A stretch of 19,281 bases of DNA from Alphaproteobacteria bacterium (lineage in GTDB: Bacteria; Pseudomonadota; Alphaproteobacteria; RF32; CAG-239). The stretch's first letter is position 1. Every line of letters begins with the position of its first letter. Below are positions 14,199-19,281 of this stretch, in pieces. A program made the translations under genes and the position numbers. The notes beneath the pieces were generated by a model that was given only the letters and a program-made list of their open reading frames with translations, was not told the DNA's origin and did no database searches. The stretch is taken from positions 1 to 19,281 of the forward strand of contig JAGCRL010000038.1 in assembly GCA_017964705.1 (NCBI GenBank), read 5' to 3'.

Positions 14199-16513
14199 CA
14201 CCAGACAATCTTAATCTTACTGCTGCGTTTATAACCTCTCTGACCGGCTCACCAGACACCGAGTGCGATTGGCGCGTTATAAACGACCGCGACAAAGGCG
14301 AGCAAGGTATTAACCTCAGAGGTACGCTTGCAGCTCTTGCGAACACCCTTATAGATTATAATAGTCGTGGTTATGGTATTTTTATGACCGTTAATGCTAT
14401 GAAACCGACTGGCGCTCGTACACTTGATAATGTCGAATATATCCGCGCACACGTTATTGACCTTGATGATGCTTTGACGGCTCAGGACAGCTACCAACGC
14501 GCTGTTAATAGCTCTACACCGCCACATTTTGCAGTGCAATCCTCTCAGGGTAAATATCACCTTTACTGGCTTGTACAGCCTTATACCGGCAATGATTTTT
14601 ACACTTTACAACAACGTAAACTCTGCCAGCTTTATGCCAGTGACCCGAATGTTATTGACGCTACCAGAGTTATGCGTGTACCGGGTTTTCTCCATAACAA
14701 ATCCACTCCACAACTGACAACTTGCTGGTCGCTTAATAACACTGCGAGATATACAGCACAGCAAATTGCTGACAGCCTTGCCAACGTTAATATCGTTGAA
14801 AAAGTTGGTAACCGTTGTGAACTTGGGTCGGCAGATTTAGCGGCACCAAGTATGGAATGGCTTGACTTCGCTCTCAACCTTGTCAACCCGAACAATTTAT
14901 CACGCGAAGATTGGTTAGCGTTATCAGCCGCTTATAAACAAGCCGGTTGGACGCTCGCATCTGAAGAAGAATTGCGTACAAAATGGCTGGATTGGTGTGC
15001 AAAATATACCGGTAACGACAGCAAAGAAAATCTTAAACTTTGGAACTCTATTAAAGACAGTGAAGTAGGTTGGGGTCGTTTTATGCGTGTCAGCGGTGTT
15101 GCCGGTTGGTTTAATCATCAGGAAACACCGCCAACTCAGGAACAAATGAACGCGATTAAAACCGCTGCGGCCACGTTGACCGAGTCTGTAGATGAAGATA
15201 TGTTTGAAGGTATGGAAGTTCTTGATGAATACGCTAAAAAAGTATGGTTTAAAAATTGTTACTTTGTTGAACGCGAAGGTAGAATTTTCTCACCGACCGG
15301 TCGTTTTATGAATGAAACGCAGTTTTGCGGGCGCTACGGTGGCAAAGAGTTCACGACTAAGCGCTCAGGTGGTAAAACGACCGATAGCGCGTGGAAAGCC
15401 GCCCTACGAGCAACAGACTGGGTTATTCCTAAGGTAGACCATTGTCGGTTTTTGCCGGACTTAGCACCGTTTGCAATTATCAAAGATGATATGGGCCGTA
15501 AAGGTTTGAATACTTATATACCTGCTATAATTCGTCACAGAGCCGGTAACGTTGAAAGATGGTTAAAATACCTCTCGCGGATATTTAACACTGCTGACGA
15601 CGTTAAAATCTTTCAAGATTATGTCGCTCATTGTATCAAATATCCGGGCCATAAAATACCTTGGTCGGTGCTGTTGCAGTCAGCTAAAGGTATCGGTAAA
15701 CAAATGATAGGTGATGTGATTAAATTCTGCATTGGCGAATCGTACACTTATCAACCGGACGCTGAAGAACTTGTTAGCGGTGTCAGCCAGTTTAACGGTT
15801 GGATGCGCAATAAACTTATGATACTTGTGGACGAAGTGCGTGTCGGTGACCGTAATGACCTTATGAATGGCCTTAAAACTATTATTACCGACCGCCGAAT
15901 CGCCGTTGAAAGCAAAGGTGTGGACCAAGAGATGGAAGATAACGTTGCCAACTGGATATTCTTCTCTAACTTCAAAGATGCGTTTCCGATTGATGAAAAC
16001 GAGCGGCGGTATTGTATTTTTTATTCAAGCCTGCAGTCAGCTCAGCAAATTGCCGATGCCGGGCTGGATAAAGAATTTTTTGATATGATGTATAATTGGC
16101 TTGAGTTAGAAGGCGGTTACGAACAAATTGCCGACTATTATCTCAATTATCCGATTGAAAAAGGCGAGCTTCCGCACAGGGCGCCGCAGACTTCAAGCTA
16201 TGATGAAGTTATAAGAATTGGCAGAAGCCCGTTGCGTGTCTTGCTTGATGATAAAGTTGACAATAAAGAGCGCGGATTTCGCGGTGGTTATATCAGCTAC
16301 ACAGCGTTTCAAAAAGCTATTGCAGATAGCAGTTCGATTCGCACTAAACCGCTTGAACACACAATTAAAGCGATTATAGAGAATAAAGGTTATGAGGAGT
16401 TAGGATATACAAAAGCACCTGTGGCCGGTGAGGATTTAACGCATCCAAGCTTGATTTACGGTATCAGAGGTGCAGGACTTAATATAGATGGATATGAAGG
16501 AGCGCAAGGATGA
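14195..16513 (+). CDS. Primase-helicase: RepB/AEP-like primase, PriCT and SF3-type (DUF5906-like) helicase
   Basis: This 772-residue protein has two enzyme parts. The N-terminal primase-polymerase domain shows the AEP-type acid pair V-I-D89-L-D91, the S-x-G-K-Y-H122-L-Y-W motif and D-A-T-R-V-M-R-V-P-G (156-164). A helical PriCT-2-like linker follows (about 215-310). The C-terminal ATPase shows Walker A QSAKGIGKQ (495-503), Walker B MILVD546-E547, sensor/motif C IFFSN and an arginine-rich E-R-R-Y-C turn. Gln in place of Thr/Ser after the Walker Lys is within what DUF5906-type proteins allow. It should start and unwind the fork for the family B polymerase encoded at 1124. It overlaps its neighbours by 4 nt on both sides. 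Confidence 0.93.
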   Translation: MTPDNLNLTAAFITSLTGSPDTECDWRVINDRDKGEQGINLRGTLAALANTLIDYNSRGYGIFMTVNAMKPTGARTLDNVEYIRAHVIDLDDALTAQDSYQRAVNSSTPPHFAVQSSQGKYHLYWLVQPYTGNDFYTLQQRKLCQLYASDPNVIDATRVMRVPGFLHNKSTPQLTTCWSLNNTARYTAQQIADSLANVNIVEKVGNRCELGSADLAAPSMEWLDFALNLVNPNNLSREDWLALSAAYKQAGWTLASEEELRTKWLDWCAKYTGNDSKENLKLWNSIKDSEVGWGRFMRVSGVAGWFNHQETPPTQEQMNAIKTAAATLTESVDEDMFEGMEVLDEYAKKVWFKNCYFVEREGRIFSPTGRFMNETQFCGRYGGKEFTTKRSGGKTTDSAWKAALRATDWVIPKVDHCRFLPDLAPFAIIKDDMGRKGLNTYIPAIIRHRAGNVERWLKYLSRIFNTADDVKIFQDYVAHCIKYPGHKIPWSVLLQSAKGIGKQMIGDVIKFCIGESYTYQPDAEELVSGVSQFNGWMRNKLMILVDEVRVGDRNDLMNGLKTIITDRRIAVESKGVDQEMEDNVANWIFFSNFKDAFPIDENERRYCIFYSSLQSAQQIADAGLDKEFFDMMYNWLELEGGYEQIADYYLNYPIEKGELPHRAPQTSSYDEVIRIGRSPLRVLLDDKVDNKERGFRGGYISYTAFQKAIADSSSIRTKPLEHTIKAIIENKGYEELGYTKAPVAGEDLTHPSLIYGIRGAGLNIDGYEGAQG

Positions 16514-16701
16514 AGCAAAACCAACAACTTGATAACCTTAACACACTCGCTAACATTTTACAGGTTTATAATACAATGCTCTTGCAACAGGACGCCAGTA
16601 ATAATGACGTGTTGCAAGAGCTGAGGAAACAAAACCAAGAGATTATAGCTCGTTTGGAACGAATTGAAAATCAGTTAAAAAAGTTCGAGATACTTAAATA
16701 A
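16510..16701 (+). CDS. Small coiled-coil protein, 63 aa
   Basis: The ATG lies in the ATGA overlap with the primase-helicase stop, and AAGGAG precedes it. The chain is nearly all helix: a Gln/Asn/Leu-rich first half and then a heptad-like coil (LQELRKQNQEIIARLERIEN) ending in basic residues. It is probably an oligomerising accessory protein co-translated with the primase-helicase, but no function is recognised. Its 3' end overlaps the end of a minus-strand gene by 27 nt. Confidence 0.72.
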   Translation: MKQNQQLDNLNTLANILQVYNTMLLQQDASNNDVLQELRKQNQEIIARLERIENQLKKFEILK

Positions 16702-16827
16702 TTGATTGAGTGTAAGACCAAAATAACGTGTATTGTTTGGCAAGCGATAAATTTTATAACGCTTGCCATCTTTTATAAATTCACCAACCTGTTGGCAGCC
16801 GTTATAAATTTTATCTATCGTGTACAT
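16675..16827 (-). CDS. Hypothetical protein, 50 aa
   Basis: Found by direct translation: ATG at 16827-16825, preceded by AAGGAG, and TAA at 16677-16675. The peptide begins MYTIDKIYNG and ends NQLFKYLELF, a mixed beta-then-helix pattern with several Tyr and Lys; I see no known motif. Its first 17 nt overlap the end of the 59-aa gene, and its last 27 nt overlap the plus-strand coiled-coil gene. The last gene of the rightmost minus-strand operon. Confidence 0.6.
   Translation of the reverse strand: MYTIDKIYNGCQQVGEFIKDGKRYKIYRLPNNTRYFGLTLNQLFKYLELF
16739..16777 (+). terminator. Candidate terminator for the primase operon
   Basis: A perfect 8-bp stem, GGCAAGCG (16739-16746) with CGCTTGCC (16760-16767), has a 13-nt AT-rich loop and is followed by ATCTTTTATAA. 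It lies 38 nt after the last plus-strand stop but inside the 50-aa minus-strand gene. The T-tract is imperfect, so it is only a candidate. Confidence 0.42.
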
Positions 16828-16990
16828 TTTTTAATTTCTCCTTCTGTTTTTTAATCCATTCAAGCTGTTCTTGCTTGGTAAGGTCTCTAATTTTGGTATC
16901 GTCTTGATTATAAATTGACACCGGCCGCCAATGCACACCGCTGTCAAACAATTCATTCATGACCTCGCAGTCATCTGAGTCTTTAGCCAT
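16811..16990 (-). CDS. Hypothetical protein, 59 aa
   Basis: Found by direct translation: ATG at 16990-16988, GGAG 9-13 nt before it, TAA at 16813-16811. The N-terminus is acidic (MAKDSDDCEVMNELFDSG) and the rest is charged and helical, ending QEQLEWIKKQKEKLKNVHDR. No family is recognised. It sits 2 nt after the 55-aa gene and overlaps the start of the 50-aa gene, so it is part of one operon. Confidence 0.62.
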   Translation of the reverse strand: MAKDSDDCEVMNELFDSGVHWRPVSIYNQDDTKIRDLTKQEQLEWIKKQKEKLKNVHDR

Positions 16991-16992
16991 TA

Positions 16993-17160
16993 TTATTTTA
17001 ACTCCTTCTTTTTAACAAGTATTTCAAGTTTGTTTTCCCAATCATCCTGATATTGCATCAGATATAAACTAATTTCATTCAATGCACCATCTTTATCCGG
17101 TGCGGTTCCTTGCGCCCAAGTCTGGCCGTCAATCTTTATTTTCCACTCGTAATACGTCAT
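16993..17160 (-). CDS. Hypothetical protein, 55 aa
   Basis: Found by direct translation: ATG at 17160-17158, overlapping the stop of the 81-aa gene (ATGA), and TAA at 16995-16993. It starts MTYYEWKIKIDGQTWAQG, a short beta unit, then has a helix (LNEISLYLMQYQDDWENKL) and a Lys-rich tail. The ribosome binding site is weak, which fits coupled translation. The function is unknown. Confidence 0.62.
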   Translation of the reverse strand: MTYYEWKIKIDGQTWAQGTAPDKDGALNEISLYLMQYQDDWENKLEILVKKKELK

Positions 17161-17402
17161 TTTTTCTTCAACCCAAACTTGCTTAAAAATGTTTCCGTTT
17201 CACCTTTTACATCTTCAAATTTTTGGTTAGTTATCTTTTCAAAAACAGGGATTAAGACATTGACAAGTTCCGCTGTAACGATTTCATCTGCCTTTGCATA
17301 AACAGTAATATCTTCGTTAACATCAAAACATATTTTGCTTTTATATTTTCCTTTATCGTTTCCCCATTTTTCATATTCTATTGTTATGCTTGTTAATTTC
17401 AT
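17157..17402 (-). CDS. Hypothetical protein, 81 aa
   Basis: The protein begins with two beta strands (KLTSITIEYEKWG and YKSKICFDVNEDITVYA) and ends with a helical, Lys-rich half (ELVNVLIPVFEKITNQ ... FGLKKK). I do not recognise it. Both ends overlap neighbours by 4 nt (ATGA), so it belongs to the same tightly coupled operon. Confidence 0.7.
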   Translation of the reverse strand: MKLTSITIEYEKWGNDKGKYKSKICFDVNEDITVYAKADEIVTAELVNVLIPVFEKITNQKFEDVKGETETFLSKFGLKKK

Positions 17403-17575
17403 TTTTCTAACTCCGATTCAAATTTATGCACAGCTTGGAATAAGTAACCAAATTTAGAATCAATATAAACACCACCTGATAATTTCCAACCGGTGTTTAG
17501 ATATTCCGAAACTATGTTTTCAAATTCTTCTATTGACTTTTTAGGGTTTGAGACAATTACTTTATATTTCCACAT
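17399..17575 (-). CDS. DUF1737-like small protein, 58 aa
   Basis: Found by direct translation: ATG at 17575-17573, GAGG 8 nt upstream, TGA at 17401-17399. The pattern YKVIVSN ... EEFENIVSEYLNTGWKLSGGV ... YLFQAV matches DUF1737, a small beta-alpha-beta domain in which a helix ends in G-W-x-x-x-G-G-V and a final strand has Y-x-Q-A. The biochemical role is not known. A paralogue lies at 18859-19014. It overlaps both neighbours. Confidence 0.72.
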   Translation of the reverse strand: MWKYKVIVSNPKKSIEEFENIVSEYLNTGWKLSGGVYIDSKFGYLFQAVHKFESELEK

Positions 17576-18015
17576 TTTAATACCTCATTGATTTTTTGAG
17601 AGAATACCTTAAAAATATGTTCAAAATTACCTATCGGTAAGTTTCTGTTATGTTCGCCGACGTTTTTATCGTTCATATTACCAACAATACCGGTAAACCA
17701 TAACTCACACTCTTTCAGCAGTTCTTTGAGTTTTTTATTATCTTCCAACGTCTTTTCAAATAATCGCTGTGAAAAAGGTTTAAAACTGTGGTCGATAACC
17801 CATTGATAAGACGGTACAGGTGCGAGAACTTGTTTAATATTATACCAACCAGCAAATTTAGACCATCCCAATATACCAATATTTCCTTCGTTATTTTCTA
17901 CATAATATAAACCTTCCGGCAGTTCGCCTTTGCGCCATTGTGCGGTTAAATCGTTGTCTCCTAGTATGCAATCAAAATATAAGTTATCATTATAATCCGG
18001 CGTATTATTACTCAT
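17557..18015 (-). CDS. Hypothetical protein, 152 aa
   Basis: I choose the ATG at 18015-18013, 6 nt after GGAGG, over an earlier start that would run deeper into the upstream gene. The N-terminal half is acidic and aromatic, with an apparent beta-sheet character (LPEGLYYVENNEGNIGILGWSKFA split over several strands). The C-terminal half is helical (KTLEDNKKLKELLKECELWF). No family is recognised. It overlaps the gene before it by 8 nt and the DUF1737-like gene by 19 nt. Confidence 0.7.
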   Translation of the reverse strand: MSNNTPDYNDNLYFDCILGDNDLTAQWRKGELPEGLYYVENNEGNIGILGWSKFAGWYNIKQVLAPVPSYQWVIDHSFKPFSQRLFEKTLEDNKKLKELLKECELWFTGIVGNMNDKNVGEHNRNLPIGNFEHIFKVFSQKINEVLKCGNIK

Positions 18016-18403
18016 CTTTAGCCTCCACTTCATCACATTCAAACGCATCCTTCAATTTTTCAGCGTTTATCTCAAAGTATTTGCATTTATTTTCATCAAG
18101 TCCGCAGTCAAGTTCAGACCTATCAGTATCTTTTAATTCATCCCACGGCAAATCACACCAATACTCAATTTCTTCATCAAAGATGTTGCTATATTTCACG
18201 AAATTAGCACAATTAGCGCAACAGCGACGAATTTTAAGTTTGTTTAATATATTGCCTTGTGCAAAGTTTGGTACTCGACCCAACAGTATATACTCGCGTT
18301 CACAACAAAAACCGCTGAGATAAGGATATTTCAAACCTTTTCTTTTTTCAACAATCTTTTCTTCACCATCCATTATGGCGTAATAATAACCTTCTTTCAT
18401 CAT
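18008..18403 (-). CDS. Cysteine-rich, probably zinc-binding protein, 131 aa
   Basis: The N-terminal half is beta-rich (EGYYYAIMDGEEKIVEKR). The C-terminal half holds a cysteine cluster, RRCCANCANFVKY, then YWCDLPW, then DCGLDENKCKYFE, with the C-x2-C ... C ... C-x6-C spacing of a small zinc-binding module found in many phage accessory proteins. The tail is acidic. The function is unknown. The ATG at 18403 is preceded by AAGGTAGG; a second ATG follows at once. Confidence 0.7.
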   Translation of the reverse strand: MMKEGYYYAIMDGEEKIVEKRKGLKYPYLSGFCCEREYILLGRVPNFAQGNILNKLKIRRCCANCANFVKYSNIFDEEIEYWCDLPWDELKDTDRSELDCGLDENKCKYFEINAEKLKDAFECDEVEAKDE

Positions 18404-18412
18404 GCACCTACC

Positions 18413-18862
18413 TTAATTGTTTTCATATCTCAATCTCCTAATTATATACACATAATGTTCATAACTTCCGGGCGTTTTATCGTTTTCTTGCATCTTTGCC
18501 AGATAACCGATAACGTTATCTTTATGCACATCACCAAGTCTCTCACCTTTAACCTTTGATTCCTTCCAAAGTAATTTTTTAAAATCTTCTTTAGTTTTTT
18601 CTGACCGGTAGATCCATTTAACTTTAAACTTTTTAAGCGTTCTTTTGGTAATAGCATATTGCCACCACCAGAAACGCCTTGTATAAGCAATCTGGTCGGC
18701 TTTTTCGTTATACTGATTAATACATTGTGTGATGTGATATGCCATAAAACCAAGTTCAATTTCAAGTTTTTGGCACTCACTGCCGTATTCTGAATCACGT
18801 TCTTGTTTGTAACGAGAATAATAATACTCAGCTTGTTGTACGTCGTTTGGTGCTTTAGTCAT
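18413..18862 (-). CDS. Hypothetical helical protein, 149 aa
   Basis: The ATG follows AAGGAG closely. The chain is mostly helical and rich in Tyr, Lys and Glu (AEYYYSRYKQERDSEYG), has a Trp-rich patch (RRFWWWQYA) and a basic centre (KRTLKKFKVKWIYRSEK). There are no recognisable catalytic motifs or membrane segments. The basic and aromatic make-up would allow nucleic-acid binding, but that is only a guess. It overlaps the second DUF1737-like gene by 4 nt. Confidence 0.68.
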   Translation of the reverse strand: MTKAPNDVQQAEYYYSRYKQERDSEYGSECQKLEIELGFMAYHITQCINQYNEKADQIAYTRRFWWWQYAITKRTLKKFKVKWIYRSEKTKEDFKKLLWKESKVKGERLGDVHKDNVIGYLAKMQENDKTPGSYEHYVYIIRRLRYENN

Positions 18863-19014
18863 ATCTCAATCTCCTTGTAAACTGCTTGCAACATCCATTC
18901 TTCATAAAGTGTTACACCTCCTGTCGGTTTATAACCACGCCGGATATATAACGATACTGTATCTTCCAGCTCTGTAATCGTACGGCAAGCTATAAGTTTA
19001 TACTCTTTAGTCAT
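18859..19014 (-). CDS. DUF1737-like small protein, second copy, 51 aa
   Basis: Found by direct translation: ATG at 19014-19012, GGAGG 13 nt upstream, TGA at 18861-18859. The pattern YKLIACRTITELEDTVS ... RRGYKPTGGV ... WMLQAV is the DUF1737 beta-alpha-beta domain, closest in the window to the 58-aa protein at 17399. It overlaps both neighbours by 4 nt. Confidence 0.72.
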   Translation of the reverse strand: MTKEYKLIACRTITELEDTVSLYIRRGYKPTGGVTLYEEWMLQAVYKEIEI

Positions 19015-19280
19015 TTTTTCTTTTCCCTCCAACTATCTGATGGTGTGTTTTCCCAATGTCTAAATTGTCCAATAGCTTCATAAAGACATTCTTCAAAACA
19101 GACAACTTTATCTCCAGCGTTAATAAAGTTTTCTATTCCACTTATCTCTTTACCGCATACATCACAGTTTGTTTGTATTTTATTATCAGCAACGTCATTA
19201 GCTTGTTTCTCAATACAAACAAGTGTATATGCTTGTCGGTTCGGGTTTTCCTCAAGCCACTCTATTTCTTCCTTTGTGAG
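19011..19280 (-). CDS. Hypothetical zinc-finger-like protein, C-terminal part (5' end outside window)
   Basis: The frame is open from the right edge to the TGA at 19013-19011, so only the last 89 codons are seen. A Glu-rich helix (TKEEIEWLEENPNRQ) is followed by C-D-V-C-G-K-E and, 19 residues on, C-F-E-E-C, a likely four-Cys zinc site, then a Trp-containing basic tail. The family is not recognised. It overlaps the DUF1737-like gene by 4 nt. Confidence 0.65.
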   Translation of the reverse strand, partial: LTKEEIEWLEENPNRQAYTLVCIEKQANDVADNKIQTNCDVCGKEISGIENFINAGDKVVCFEECLYEAIGQFRHWENTPSDSWREKKK

Positions 19281-19281
19281 C

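Overview
The window is a piece of the genome of a tailed bacteriophage or prophage, covering the DNA replication, recombination and modification region. The genes are short, tightly packed, often overlap by 4 nt (ATGA), mostly carry strong AGGAG-type ribosome binding sites and are moderately AT-rich. This points to a low-GC Firmicutes-type host. A glycyl-radical (class III ribonucleotide reductase-like) motif suggests an anaerobic, possibly gut, host; that is inference. No integrase, terminase, portal, capsid or tail gene is visible, so lifestyle and virion type cannot be judged.

Layout: (1) 1-800, plus strand: the end of an HNH endonuclease gene overlaps the start of a 62-codon NrdD-like gene that is interrupted by a 229-nt group I intron. 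The intron has no ORF of its own. P1, P7 and P10 pairings can be traced base by base, and splicing restores the reading frame exactly at the glycyl-radical motif R|VMGY. A strong terminator follows. (2) 780-6410, minus strand: a replication operon reading right to left. It holds a proline-rich protein, a Cas4/RecB-like nuclease, a ssDNA-binding protein, an odd 141-nt tRNA-like RNA, a small protein, a family B DNA polymerase and a MazG-like pyrophosphohydrolase. (3) 6432-6479: back-to-back promoters. (4) 6507-9382, plus strand: a possible clamp-like protein, an SF2 helicase, a VRR-NUC nuclease and a small HTH protein. (5) 9371-12020, minus strand: two adenine/N4-type DNA methyltransferases, a 64-aa protein and the RNA ligase RtcB, whose transcript would start with a long hairpin. 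(6) 12111-12210: divergent, nearly identical promoters flanking four helically phased 10-bp repeats. (7) 12242-16701, plus strand: an HTH protein, a C5-cytosine methyltransferase with a repetitive target-recognition region, a primase-helicase and a coiled-coil protein. (8) 16675-19281, minus strand: ten small, mostly unassigned genes, including two DUF1737-like paralogues, several of which had to be found by direct translation.

Together the genes give a largely self-sufficient replisome (PolB, SSB, primase-helicase, SF2 helicase, perhaps a clamp), with two nucleases for recombination, three DNA methyltransferases for evading restriction, RtcB for RNA repair, and nucleotide-pool functions (MazG-like, NrdD-like). 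The stretches of more than about 200 bases without protein-coding sequence are the intron (381-609), the tRNA-like gap (3363-3577) and the divergent promoter region (12021-12241); each is described in the features.
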